Part shown: in pieces, positions 24,134 to 32,725 of the stretch
Numbering within the stretch: position 1 is the first letter of the stretch
Layout of the letters: each line of letters begins with the position of its first letter
Assembly (NCBI GenBank): GCA_023409835.1
Contig: JAEYQV010000086.1
Location: 1 to 32,822 of the forward strand
DNA: 32,822 nt
Direction of reading: 5' to 3'
Source: Bacillota bacterium
GTDB lineage: Bacteria; Bacillota; Clostridia; Lachnospirales; Lachnospiraceae
Translations under genes and position numbers: made by a program
The notes under the pieces: generated by a model
What the model was told of the DNA's origin: nothing
What the model saw: the letters and a program-made list of their open reading frames with translations, nothing else
Databases searched by the model: none

Positions 24134-25627
24134 ATGGAAATCGAATACAGCAGGGATCTGTATCATAGCTACATGATTATCCGTGAGCCGGAATCGGGGG
24201 AAGGGGAGCCCTATTGTCTAAGAATGCTAAGGGCGGAGGGTCTGAAGGGAATCTTACCCTTGGAACGGCGAATTATCGATAACTGCGTACAATATTACTA
24301 TGATATCACATCAAAGCAGTCAATCAGTGTTCTCTCTGCAAGGACAGCGCTGACCTGTGACCGGGTGAGGAGCTTGTTCTTAGCACTGCTCGATGGTATT
24401 GAAAAGGCCTATGATTATTTGTTGAATGAGAATGACTTCCTACTTACTCCTGAGACGATATATATGGAGCTTACCTCGGAAAAGCTGTATCTTTGCTATC
24501 TGCCCGGCTATCATAGGGATATTAAGGAGCAGTTGTGCTGCCTCATGGAATATATCATGAATAAAGTAGATTATAATGATAAAGAAGCAGTACTCCTGGT
24601 ATATAATCTATATGCAACCGGAAAGGAGGAGGGGTATACCTTTAACCAGCTCTTATCCGTTATAAATGCACAACCCCCTCCTATAAGGAAGACTCGTTCC
24701 AGTCAGGTAATCGTAGGACAGGAGTCGGCGGAGGACCCTCTGAAGATTAATTCAACAGAGGAAAGACGAAATCCACGTGACCGTATCAATTCCCTGCGAA
24801 TGAGGGATAAAGTCCCGGAGGCAATAGAAAATATTCCGGTTATGATGGAGAAGGTGACCAGTGAGAGGGAAGTCTCCTGCTATCCCTTAAAAACCTACCT
24901 ATATACGGCGGGTTTAGTTCTCGGAGCAGTTCTGGTTATTATCATCTGCCTATCCACAAAAATTCTCTATAACACCCTCGGAAACCGGATTGATTATACG
25001 AAGCTGTTCGGCCTTTCTTTATGTTTATTCAGCGCTGGCGGTTATATTCTTATGAGGTTGTGGGACAAGAAGAACAGAACCACCAGAATCGTTGATCTAC
25101 AGGAATACATCGACCCAAGGATGGAAGCCGGAAACAATACTAAAGCACCGATTTGGAGTAGGAAAGAAAGGCTGTCAACCGAGAGGGATAAGAGCAAAAC
25201 TCCGGAAGCAGTTCAGGGGGCTGCCGCGATAATCCACCGGGAAGTCTTCTTAGGTGGAAATAAAGCCTCGACGGCTGAGACAGGGGAGGATAATCCCACC
25301 TGCCTATTGAATTCTTTAAAGCAGTATCATTGTCAGCTTAAGCCCCTGGAGGAAGAGAAATATGAGACCATCCACATAGCTTCACTCCCGTTCTTTATCG
25401 GTAAAATCAGAAAAAATGTGGATTACTGTATCGAAAAGGATGTGGTCAGTCGATATCATGCGAAGATAACGAAGGAGCAGGAGCAATACTATCTTACGGA
25501 TCTAAACTCTACAAACGGTACCTTTCTTAATCGGGAGGCGCTTCCTACCTACCAGCCCAGAAAGCTGCAGCCGGGGGATGAGATATCCTTTGCAAATATC
25601 AAATATCAGTTTTTAGTGGAGGAATAA
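24134..25627 (+). CDS. DUF6382 and FHA-domain membrane protein
   Basis: This 497-residue protein has three parts. Residues 1-180 form a soluble domain (IIDNCVQYYYDITSKQSIS and following) that matches DUF6382 as I recall it. Two membrane segments lie at about 253-277 and 290-311. A C-terminal FHA domain (about 400-497) has FFIGKIRKNVDY, VVSRYHAKI and LNSTNGTFLNR, the Ser/Thr-phosphopeptide-binding signature. So the FHA domain probably reads the phosphorylation state of a partner near the membrane. It starts after AAGAGGTG. As the last gene of the tad cluster it may couple pilus assembly to a Ser/Thr kinase not present in this window. The DUF number is from memory. Confidence 0.82.
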   Translation: MEIEYSRDLYHSYMIIREPESGEGEPYCLRMLRAEGLKGILPLERRIIDNCVQYYYDITSKQSISVLSARTALTCDRVRSLFLALLDGIEKAYDYLLNENDFLLTPETIYMELTSEKLYLCYLPGYHRDIKEQLCCLMEYIMNKVDYNDKEAVLLVYNLYATGKEEGYTFNQLLSVINAQPPPIRKTRSSQVIVGQESAEDPLKINSTEERRNPRDRINSLRMRDKVPEAIENIPVMMEKVTSEREVSCYPLKTYLYTAGLVLGAVLVIIICLSTKILYNTLGNRIDYTKLFGLSLCLFSAGGYILMRLWDKKNRTTRIVDLQEYIDPRMEAGNNTKAPIWSRKERLSTERDKSKTPEAVQGAAAIIHREVFLGGNKASTAETGEDNPTCLLNSLKQYHCQLKPLEEEKYETIHIASLPFFIGKIRKNVDYCIEKDVVSRYHAKITKEQEQYYLTDLNSTNGTFLNREALPTYQPRKLQPGDEISFANIKYQFLVEE

Positions 25628-25959
25628 AGAAGTATCTAATTGATCCTATCAAAGCATTCCCATATGCAGGGCGCATCTATTAGCCAGATGCGTCCTGATT
25701 ATCATGTAGGCGTGATACCCGGTAATTCAATTAACGAATAGATACAAATCGTAAGCATAGGTCTTACAGAAGTATCGGTTCAAGTATAGGTTCTTCCAGA
25801 AAAGATATTGTAAAGAATGGGAGATGAGTGGTAAAATGGGTTTAACCTACGGATAGAACGGAATAATATAAACGGATACCGGATATAGAGCTTGCGTAAG
25901 GATGTAAGAAACAGCTTATTGGTCAGATACCGTAATTAAGAGAAATGGGGGAGCAGGAA
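25628..25959. other. intergenic region with a strong hairpin (25667-25697), possible tad terminator
   Basis: A 12-bp stem, CAGGGCGCATCT / AGATGCGTCCTG (one G-U pair), with a 7-base loop lies 40 bases after the FHA gene. It is not followed by a T-run, so it would be a weak or factor-dependent terminator, or a 3'-end stabiliser. The remaining 250 bases hold the glpK leader, with no convincing promoter or gene. Confidence 0.5.
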
Positions 25960-27450
25960 ATGAAGCAGTATATAATGGCATTGGATCAGGGAACAACCAG
26001 CTCCAGGTGCATTATTTTTGATAGGTCAGGAAAAATGAAAAGCGTAGCACAGAAGGAATTCACACAGATTTATCCGAAGCCCGGCTGGGTGGAGCATGAT
26101 CCGATGGAGATCTGGTCCACGCAAATCTCTGTTGCGACGGAAGCTATGGCAAAGCTGGGTGCCTCTGCAGAGGAGATTGCTTCCATCGGGATAACGAACC
26201 AGAGGGAGACTACAGTAGTTTGGAATAAGCATACCGGTCAGCCGATCTGTAATGCAATCGTATGGCAGTGCAGACGTACGGCGGATAGGATCAAGGAGCT
26301 TAAACACAGGGGACTGGAGCCCTATATCAGAGAAACAACGGGTTTAATTCCGGATGCTTATTTCTCCGGAACGAAGCTGGCCTGGATCTTAGAGAAGGTT
26401 CCGGGTGCCAGGGAGGAAGCAAATAAGGGAAATCTGCTATTCGGAACGGTGGATACCTGGCTGATCTGGAATCTGACCAGGGGGAGAGTTCATGTAACCG
26501 ATTATTCGAATGCCTCCAGGACAATGTTATTTGATATCAGAAAGCTGGAATGGGATCAGAAGCTTCTGGCAGAGCTTAATATTCCAGCAGCTATGCTTCC
26601 TAAGGTGAAGCCCTCCAGCTGTATCTATGGAGTTACGGATCAAACCCTATTCGGCAAGGAGATACCGATTGCCGGTGCAGCCGGGGATCAACAGGCTGCC
26701 CTGTTTGGACAATGCTGCTTTACGAAGGGGGAAGCGAAGAACACCTATGGTACGGGGTGCTTTTTGCTGATGAATACCGGAGAAGAGGCAGTAATCTCGG
26801 AGCATGGGCTGTTAACTACGATAGCAGCCTGCACGGACACAAAGCCGGAATACGCCTTAGAGGGCAGTGTCTTCGTGGCCGGAGCGGCAGTACAATGGCT
26901 ACGGGATGAGCTTCAACTGATTCGAACTGCGGCTGAGAGTGAGAAATATGCCACTGAGGTGGAGGATACGCATGGGGTCTATGTGGTTCCGGCCTTTACC
27001 GGACTGGGAGCACCCTATTGGGACCAATATGCAAGAGGAGCGATCGTCGGTATTACCAGGGGCTGCAACAGGAACCATATCATTCGTGCCACCCTGGAAG
27101 CGATCGCTTATCAGACCTATGAAGTGCTGAAATCCATGGAGAAGGATCTGGGTACCGACTTAAAATCGCTTAAGGTGGATGGCGGTGCCTGCGCCAACCG
27201 TTTTCTAATGAAGTTCCAGGCGGATATCCTGAAGACCTTGGTATATAAGCCGGAGTGTGTGGAAACCACCGCGTTGGGAGCTGCCTATCTGGCAGGACTG
27301 GCAGTTGGATTCTGGAAGGATAAAGAGGAGATCAGGAAGAACTGGGCGCTTTCGGAAACCTTCCATCCCGATATGCCGGAGCAGAAGAGGGAGACTCTGA
27401 TCGCAGGCTGGCAGAAGGCAGTGGGTCGCTCCTTTGCCTGGGAAGAATAA
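25960..27450 (+). CDS. glpK: glycerol kinase
   Basis: This enzyme phosphorylates glycerol to sn-glycerol-3-phosphate with ATP in the cytoplasm. The protein begins MKQYIMALDQGTTSSRCIIF and contains GITNQRETTVVW, GTVDTWLIWNLT, AGDQQAALFGQ, KNTYGTGCFLLMNTG and ETTALGAAYLAG, the full FGGY set. The length of 496 residues matches the family. The start chosen has GGGGGAG just upstream and aligns with usual GlpK N-termini; the ATG five codons earlier is less likely. The residue aligning with the PTS-phosphorylated His of Enterococcus/Bacillus GlpK, shortly before FGKEIPIAG, appears to be Thr. That suggests no HPr-mediated activation. No glpF or glpD is nearby. Confidence 0.97.
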   Translation: MKQYIMALDQGTTSSRCIIFDRSGKMKSVAQKEFTQIYPKPGWVEHDPMEIWSTQISVATEAMAKLGASAEEIASIGITNQRETTVVWNKHTGQPICNAIVWQCRRTADRIKELKHRGLEPYIRETTGLIPDAYFSGTKLAWILEKVPGAREEANKGNLLFGTVDTWLIWNLTRGRVHVTDYSNASRTMLFDIRKLEWDQKLLAELNIPAAMLPKVKPSSCIYGVTDQTLFGKEIPIAGAAGDQQAALFGQCCFTKGEAKNTYGTGCFLLMNTGEEAVISEHGLLTTIAACTDTKPEYALEGSVFVAGAAVQWLRDELQLIRTAAESEKYATEVEDTHGVYVVPAFTGLGAPYWDQYARGAIVGITRGCNRNHIIRATLEAIAYQTYEVLKSMEKDLGTDLKSLKVDGGACANRFLMKFQADILKTLVYKPECVETTALGAAYLAGLAVGFWKDKEEIRKNWALSETFHPDMPEQKRETLIAGWQKAVGRSFAWEE

Positions 27451-27473
27451 CGATAATGTAAAGGAAAAGATAG

Positions 27474-28550
27474 ATGAGAATAATAGAGGGATTGATTTAT
27501 CAACTGAGAGTCAGGGACTTTATCCATCTGGACATTAAGGTAAACGGTGTTCATTTATTTTATCGCCCTGCTGGCTTGGAGGCGGATATCGTTATTCTCT
27601 TTCATGCACCCTCCGGAAACGAGATGTCGATGGAGGAATATAGACTGATTTTAGACAACATTAAGGGAAAGTTTGGCGAAAGCGGCTTTCAAAGTATTCA
27701 TCTGTTAGGGATGATTTTCACGGAGCGTCCGGATAAGGCACGAAAGTTTTGTCTCGAGGAGGATGACCACTGGATTATTGATCTTATAGAAAGGCGGTTG
27801 ATTATTTATGAAAACCAGATCTCGGATTTTTCGGGTCTCAAGGATGAGTTGGAGCATCTGCTGGCAAACGAGCAGTTCAGTACGGATATGCAAGTATTTC
27901 CTGACTTCTTTTCTGACAGACAAGAGAATAAGACCGTTCATAAGAGGGATAGGATTACGCCGCTTAATACGGTAATTATAGCAGTAAATATATTGATCTA
28001 TATCATAGTGCATTATACAAAACTGTTCGGAGCTACCGATCAGGTATTGGCAGGCGGTGCTCTGTCCTGGTATCATGTGAAGGAGGAGCAGGAATATTAC
28101 AGGCTGCTTACTTCAATGTTCCTGCATTCGGATTTCGGACATATTATGAATAATATGCTGGTATTGTTTGTGGTCGGGGATAATCTCGAGAGAGCTGCCG
28201 GTAAAATAAAATATCTCCTGATATATTTTGGCTCCGGAATTATTGCGGCGATTTCCTCAATCAGTTATAATATGATCAAGGAAGAATTTGTTTTTTCTGT
28301 TGGGGCCTCAGGAGCAATCTTCGGCGTAGTCGGTGCAATGGTTTATATTATTCTGGTAAACAAGGGAAGACTGGAGGATATCAGTGGAAGGCAGATTATC
28401 TTATTTGCGGTATTCAGTCTCTATGGAGGAATATCCAGTGTAAATATCGATAATGCGGCTCATATCGGAGGCTTCCTGGCAGGTGTAATTATGGCCCTTT
28501 TGTTGTACCGCAGGAAGAAGACAGGCAGCAGAATTAATACCCCTATATAA
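27474..28550 (+). CDS. rhomboid family intramembrane serine protease
   Basis: This 358-residue membrane protein has an N-terminal cytosolic domain of about 160 residues. Its function is unknown; it includes VNGVHLFYRPAGLEADIVIL. A six-helix rhomboid core follows. The catalytic Ser is S279 in GASGAIFG and the catalytic His is H330 in AAHIGGFLAG. The HIMNN motif that forms the oxyanion/gate region is near 223. The family cleaves single-span membrane substrates; the substrate is unknown. The start is ATG at 27474 after AAGGAAAAG. It lies 23 bases after glpK on the same strand and may be co-transcribed. The C-terminal YRRKK tail is cytoplasmic. Confidence 0.92.
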   Translation: MRIIEGLIYQLRVRDFIHLDIKVNGVHLFYRPAGLEADIVILFHAPSGNEMSMEEYRLILDNIKGKFGESGFQSIHLLGMIFTERPDKARKFCLEEDDHWIIDLIERRLIIYENQISDFSGLKDELEHLLANEQFSTDMQVFPDFFSDRQENKTVHKRDRITPLNTVIIAVNILIYIIVHYTKLFGATDQVLAGGALSWYHVKEEQEYYRLLTSMFLHSDFGHIMNNMLVLFVVGDNLERAAGKIKYLLIYFGSGIIAAISSISYNMIKEEFVFSVGASGAIFGVVGAMVYIILVNKGRLEDISGRQIILFAVFSLYGGISSVNIDNAAHIGGFLAGVIMALLLYRRKKTGSRINTPI

Positions 28551-28574
28551 AGGTTGCTAAAGGAGAGGTAAGAG

Positions 28575-29579
28575 ATGAAGATTAATATTTATTATGGTGG
28601 AAGAGGGTTAATTGAGGATCCGACTCTTTATGTGATCAGTAAGCTGACCTCAGTTCTGGAAGATGAGCTTCGGGTAAAGATTACCCGTTACAACCTTTAT
28701 GAAGAGAAGAATTCGATAGCAATGCTGCCGAAGACACTGAAGGAGGCAGACGGAATCATTCTGGCTACCACAGTGGAGTGGTTCGGTATCGGAGGCTTGA
28801 TGCAGCAGTTCCTGGATGCCTGCTGGCTCTACGGAGATAAGGAACGTTTGAGCAAGCTATATATGCTGCCGGTGGTTATGGCGACGACCTACGGTGAAAG
28901 GGATGCTGAGCTTACGCTGGTGAAGGCCTGGGAAATGCTCGGTGGTATCCCGCCTTACCATGGAATCTGTGCTTATGTTGAGGATCATGTGGATTTTGAA
29001 ACAAATCCTGATTTTACCAGGAACATTGAAGATAAAGCGGAATCCTTCTACCGGATCATTAACCAGAAATGGAGGATGATGCCGGTCAGCAATACGGCGT
29101 TAAAGCAGAATCTGCTCCAGGGCAGTCCGATTGTACTGACACCCCAGGAAAGTGAGCAGCTTTCCATGTACGTTTCCGATGACGCCTATGTCAAGAAGCA
29201 GAAGGAGGATATTGAGGAGCTCACGCTGATGTTTAAGGAGATGCTCGATAGCGGAGACGGTGAAACCGGGCAGGAATTCATTAAGAACTTAAAGGACAAC
29301 TTCCACCCGATTGACGATTTTGTAGCAACCTATGCAATTACTCTGTCCGATGTGAAGAAAACTCTGGTGGTAGAGATTAATAATAAGCATCTGAAATGCT
29401 ATTACGGTGAGAAACCGGATGCCGATGTCATCGCAAAGACGACCCATAACGTCATGAATCGGCTGGTATTGGGAAGAATCACCTTTCAAGGTGCTTTCAT
29501 GTCAGGGGAACTGACAGCAAAGGGTAATTTTAAGACCCTGCGTACCTTTGATCAGGTATTCCAGTTTAACATCCTATGA
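28575..29579 (+). CDS. flavodoxin-like/SCP2 sterol-carrier fusion protein
   Basis: The 334-residue protein joins two domains. Residues 1-165 look like a flavodoxin/NADPH-dependent FMN reductase: a strand MKINIYYGG, then ADGIILATTVEWFGIGGLMQQFLDACW, then VVMATTYGERDAELTLVKAWEML. The usual FMN phosphate loop is degenerate. Residues about 225-334 look like an SCP2/sterol-carrier domain (KTLVVEINNKHLKCYYGEKPDADVIAKTT, ending GELTAKGNFKTL). A lipid- or flavin-linked redox role is possible but unproven. The ribosome binding site is AGGAGAGG. It follows the rhomboid gene by 24 bases and ends 2 bases before the convergent histidine kinase. Confidence 0.75.
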   Translation: MKINIYYGGRGLIEDPTLYVISKLTSVLEDELRVKITRYNLYEEKNSIAMLPKTLKEADGIILATTVEWFGIGGLMQQFLDACWLYGDKERLSKLYMLPVVMATTYGERDAELTLVKAWEMLGGIPPYHGICAYVEDHVDFETNPDFTRNIEDKAESFYRIINQKWRMMPVSNTALKQNLLQGSPIVLTPQESEQLSMYVSDDAYVKKQKEDIEELTLMFKEMLDSGDGETGQEFIKNLKDNFHPIDDFVATYAITLSDVKKTLVVEINNKHLKCYYGEKPDADVIAKTTHNVMNRLVLGRITFQGAFMSGELTAKGNFKTLRTFDQVFQFNIL

Positions 29580-29581
29580 TA

Positions 29582-30334
29582 TTATAACGGCAGAAGAATT
29601 GTGAAGCAGGTCTGATTCTCGTCAGAGGTTACATGAATAGAGCCATAATGAAGCTCGACGATTTTCTTTACGATTGCCAATCCGACACCGGTGCCGCCTT
29701 TCTTATATGTAACGAAGGGTAAGAAGATATTCTCAAGCTGATCTGCCGGAATAGGAAGTCCGTTATTACAGATTCGTATGGAGAGCTTCGGAAGGATATC
29801 CCCAACCCGGGGTAGGTATTGGGTAGAGATGTGGATGAAATCCCCGGGAGCTGTTGCCTCAAAAGCATTCTTAATCAGATTGCCGAATACCTGCTTCAGC
29901 TTGACAGCATCACAGGGATAGGAAGAGAAATAAGCTTCACAGCCTTCTTCCACCTCCATCATCAGATCAATCTGCTGATCAACAGCCTGAGGCATGAAAT
30001 TGTTCATGATAGCTTGAAATAGAGCCAGCAGATTATGATTTTCTTTCTGAATACTGGTGCAGGTGTTAAGCTGGGAGGCGTCGGACATCATAATTTCCAT
30101 ATCATGTACCAGCTCCTGAAGCTGCCCCCAGTATTTGAACGCCAATGCTTCCGGATGCGTGGTTTCAATATATTGAAGGGTGCTTTTTAACAGCGCTAAC
30201 GGGTTACGTAGCTCGTGAATAAACATGGAAGTTGTTTGTTTATAGTCAGCCTGTATACTTTGAATAGCAGCTTCCAGTGAAGCATTTTCCTTCACCAGAT
30301 CAGCTAAGGATTCTTTCTCTGCCTCTGCATACAT
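29582..30334 (-). CDS. orphan soluble sensor histidine kinase
   Basis: This 250-residue protein has an N-terminal coiled-coil (EKESLADLVKENASLEAAIQ). An H-box follows, with the phosphorylated H40 in FIHELRNPLALL. The ATPase part has an N-box near NLIKNAFEA and a G-box GGTGVGLAIVKKIVE. The usual G1 motif DxGxG is replaced by CNNGLPI, which may lower or change ATP binding. There are no membrane segments and no PAS domain. No response regulator is adjacent, so its partner must be elsewhere; a sporulation or stress phosphorelay is possible. The start at 30334 has AAGGGGG upstream; a longer frame to 30652 overlaps the divergent HIT gene and is rejected. Confidence 0.85.
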   Translation of the reverse strand: MYAEAEKESLADLVKENASLEAAIQSIQADYKQTTSMFIHELRNPLALLKSTLQYIETTHPEALAFKYWGQLQELVHDMEIMMSDASQLNTCTSIQKENHNLLALFQAIMNNFMPQAVDQQIDLMMEVEEGCEAYFSSYPCDAVKLKQVFGNLIKNAFEATAPGDFIHISTQYLPRVGDILPKLSIRICNNGLPIPADQLENIFLPFVTYKKGGTGVGLAIVKKIVELHYGSIHVTSDENQTCFTILLPL

Positions 30335-30434
30335 TGGAATATCCCCCTTATGATAGCTTTCATTAAGAATATCAAAATATGGAAAATTATGCAATATAAA
30401 GCGTAATACAACAATCGACATTGGAGGAATGATT

Positions 30435-30851
30435 ATGAAGGATAACTGTATTTTTTGTAAGATCATTGAAGGTGTAATTCCGTCAAATACGATTTTCGAG
30501 GATGAGGATTTTAAAGCAATCCTGGATATCTCCCCCGCAGCTAAGGGACATGTCATCCTACTTTCGAAGAGACATTCTGCGAATCTCTTCGAGCTGGACG
30601 ATGCTACGGCGGAGAAGGCACTGGTAATTGCCAGAAAGATCGCCCTTGCCATGAAGGAAGAGCTTCATTTCGAAGGCTTGAATCTTCTTCAGAATAACGG
30701 AGAGGCTGCCGGTCAGACGGTATTTCATTTCCATATGCACCTGATTCCGAGATTTAAGGACGATCAGGTAGAGATGACCTGGCTTCAGGGGAAATATGCG
30801 GAAGGGGATGCCGCTAAGATAGCACAGGCAATTGCGAAGCACATCCGATGA
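30435..30851 (+). CDS. HIT family protein
   Basis: HIT proteins are nucleotide hydrolases or transferases acting on dinucleoside polyphosphates or AMP-lysine-type substrates; the exact substrate is not known. The 138-residue protein has the family start CIFCKIIEGVIPSN and the triad motif HFHMHLIPR, with H98, H100 and H102. The length is typical of Hint-like proteins. The chosen start has GGAGGA six bases upstream; an ATG two codons earlier would be too close to it. It is divergent from the histidine kinase, with a 100-base gap that must hold both promoters. Confidence 0.93.
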   Translation: MKDNCIFCKIIEGVIPSNTIFEDEDFKAILDISPAAKGHVILLSKRHSANLFELDDATAEKALVIARKIALAMKEELHFEGLNLLQNNGEAAGQTVFHFHMHLIPRFKDDQVEMTWLQGKYAEGDAAKIAQAIAKHIR

Positions 30852-30933
30852 GAATTTGAACTACTATTTTATACCACTGTTAAGGATTAATATACGGTAG
30901 CATCCGTTAGGACATAGATAATAAGGAGATATG

Positions 30934-30976
30934 AAAAATCCAGACAACTCATGGAAGGAGTATGTCTGGATTTTTT
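30934..30976 (+). terminator. terminator after the HIT gene
   Basis: A 13-bp stem, AAAAATCCAGACA / TGTCTGGATTTTT, is extended inward by ACTC/GAGT and followed by further T. It is a strong terminator about 80 bases after the HIT stop. The A-rich left arm means it can act on both strands. Confidence 0.9.
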
Positions 30977-31049
30977 GGTGGCGATTGACTGCAGATAAGT
31001 GTCGAGATACTAATTCCCGCAACTACTTTATTGTCAAGGTATTATACGT

Positions 31050-31075
31050 TTACCCTGTTTGTATCAAACGGGTAA
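31050..31075. repeat. inverted repeat at the 3' end of murG
   Basis: TTACCC(T)GTTTG / CAAACGGGTAA with a TAT loop and one bulged T lies a few bases beyond the murG stop, on the downstream side for the minus strand. There is no T-run, so it may be a 3'-end hairpin rather than an intrinsic terminator. The 30934-30976 hairpin lies further along and could end murG transcription. Confidence 0.55.
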
Positions 31076-31081
31076 TATAAT

Positions 31082-32140
31082 TTAATATTCTTTTATCAAT
31101 CGGACAATCGTATCGATGGAGTTATTCAATTCACTCTTATTCATAGCGTCAATGTAGCTTCGTTTCTTCTCCATAACCGTATTGATTGCAGCCAGCAGGC
31201 TGGCAACGGTTAAATCCTCTTCCTTGAGCACATAGGAATAGCCTTGGCGTTCAAAGGATTCCGCATTTAGAATCTGGTCACCGCGGCTGGATTTTAAAGA
31301 GAGCGGAATCAGGATATTCGGCTTTCTAAGGGCTAACAGTTCGCAGATGGCATTCGCACCGGCTCTGGAGATAACCAGGTCTGCAGCAGCAAACAGGTCG
31401 CTTAATTCTTTCTTGATATATTCATATTGTACATAGCCCTCCAAACCGGATAACTTATCATCGAGATTATCCTTACCGCACAGATGGATGATCTGATAAT
31501 CACGGAGCAGGGTCGGGAGCATGCCACGAATGATTTCGTTGATCACTCTGGAGCCGGTGCTTCCTCCGATGATCAGGATCACGGGCTTATTTGCCGTAAA
31601 TCCGCAAAAATTAAGGCCCTGGAGCTTGTTACCGGAGAACAGCTCCTTGCGGATCGGAGTACCTGTAAGAACCGCCTTATCTGCCGGCAGATAATTTAAG
31701 GTTTCCGGAAAGTTCGCACAGACCTTCCTGGCAGCAGGAATAGCTAATTTATTCGCCAGGCCGGGTGTCATATCGGATTCATGAATAATAACCGGAAGCT
31801 TAACCTTCTTGGCCGCCAGTACGACGGGAACGGAGACGAAGCCTCCTTTGGAGAAGACAACATCCGGTTTTAATTTTTTTAATAGACTCTTGGCTTCAAA
31901 GTAACCCTTCATTACCTTGAAGGGATCGGAGAAGTTCTTCGGGTCAAAATATCTTCTTAGCTTACCCGAGGAAATTCCATAATAGGGAATACCGTATTCT
32001 TCAATCAGCTTCCGCTCAATTCCGTTTTGGGAGCCGATATACTGGATGTCGTAGCCTTCCCTTTTAAGCTCCGGAAGCAGTGCGATACAGGGTGTCACAT
32101 GGCCTGCGGTTCCCCCGCCTGTTAATACGATGCGTTTCAC
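31082..32140 (-). CDS. murG: MurG, lipid II-forming N-acetylglucosamine transferase
   Basis: MurG adds GlcNAc from UDP-GlcNAc to lipid I at the inner face of the membrane, giving lipid II for peptidoglycan synthesis. The 352-residue protein has the glycine-rich lipid/nucleotide loop GGGTAGHVTP at residues 8-17. A second is near KPDVVFSKGGFVSVPVVLAA, followed by VIIHESDMTPGLANK. The C-terminal UDP-GlcNAc site includes IGGSTGSRVIN and SRAGANAICELLAL. It starts 4 bases inside the previous gene (ATGA overlap at 32137-32140), so translation is coupled. Here it is paired with a small TSCPD gene rather than the dcw cluster. Confidence 0.97.
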   Translation of the reverse strand: MKRIVLTGGGTAGHVTPCIALLPELKREGYDIQYIGSQNGIERKLIEEYGIPYYGISSGKLRRYFDPKNFSDPFKVMKGYFEAKSLLKKLKPDVVFSKGGFVSVPVVLAAKKVKLPVIIHESDMTPGLANKLAIPAARKVCANFPETLNYLPADKAVLTGTPIRKELFSGNKLQGLNFCGFTANKPVILIIGGSTGSRVINEIIRGMLPTLLRDYQIIHLCGKDNLDDKLSGLEGYVQYEYIKKELSDLFAAADLVISRAGANAICELLALRKPNILIPLSLKSSRGDQILNAESFERQGYSYVLKEEDLTVASLLAAINTVMEKKRSYIDAMNKSELNNSIDTIVRLIKEY

Positions 32141-32388
32141 TCCTTAGACCTCCATTTCTTTAAAGCCTTAGCTAGCTGATCCGGACAGGAGGTTTTCTTA
32201 AATCCACAGGGGGTTCCCTCCAGCCGTTGAATAACATCATCTACCTTCATACCGACCAGGAGCTTTGATAAACCGCTGGCATTACCGGCACAGCCGTTCT
32301 TAAAGGAGACTGATTTTATTGTACTATTTTCTTCATCTATCTCAAAATTGATTTCGCTGCTGCATACACCTGAAGTCTTGTAAACCAT
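32137..32388 (-). CDS. TSCPD domain (TIGR03905-like) protein
   Basis: This small cytoplasmic protein has 83 residues. The cysteine pattern VCSSEINFEI, FKNGCAGNASGLSKLL and GTPCGFKKTSCPDQLAKAL matches the TSCPD domain. That domain is found alone or at the C-terminus of some class II ribonucleotide reductases. The SCPDQLAKAL end is diagnostic. Its role as a stand-alone protein is unknown; metal or nucleotide binding is possible. It overlaps murG by 4 bases, so the two are co-transcribed. An AAGGA element precedes the start at slightly long distance. Confidence 0.85.
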   Translation of the reverse strand: MVYKTSGVCSSEINFEIDEENSTIKSVSFKNGCAGNASGLSKLLVGMKVDDVIQRLEGTPCGFKKTSCPDQLAKALKKWRSKE

Positions 32389-32628
32389 CTTTCATGCATC
32401 CTTTCTTACTTGCGTACCTAGTTCTATATTATGTAATGATTCCCGCAATCGAGTACATTTTATCTCACATATCCTATTTTTGCAATTGATTTATTTATAT
32501 ATGGCCGACTTATTCCAAGCCTTGATGCCAAATCAACAAATGCGGTAAGTAAGAAAAATACTATAAATGTCTATACGAGATCTATACAAGAATAGTTCCG
32601 TAGAATTTATGCGTTGGAAGATATAGGT

Positions 32629-32656
32629 TTTACAAAGACTAAATATGGTGTATAAT
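32629..32656 (+). promoter_or_regulatory. promoter P1 for a unit beginning beyond the window
   Basis: TTTACA (32629-32634), a 16-base spacer and a perfect TATAAT (32651-32656) lie in a 430-base stretch without credible genes. A hairpin TGAGCC / GGCTCA at 32726-32746 and a leader-like segment follow. Confidence 0.55.
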
Positions 32657-32725
32657 GTCAACATATAACATCGATTGTTACACGAGGCTTTATTATTGGT
32701 AGTGTAAAGTAACGTATGAAAACTC

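Noticed and set aside
30335..30652. N-terminal extension of the histidine kinase frame
   Set aside because: It would overlap the divergent HIT gene and its promoter. A clear Shine-Dalgarno precedes the ATG at 30334.
30931..31080. A 49-codon frame with AAGGAG upstream, starting inside the terminator after the HIT gene
   Set aside because: The first 15 codons are the perfect inverted repeat of the terminator, and the rest runs into the inverted repeat at the murG end. The start is therefore best explained by the hairpin, not by a gene.
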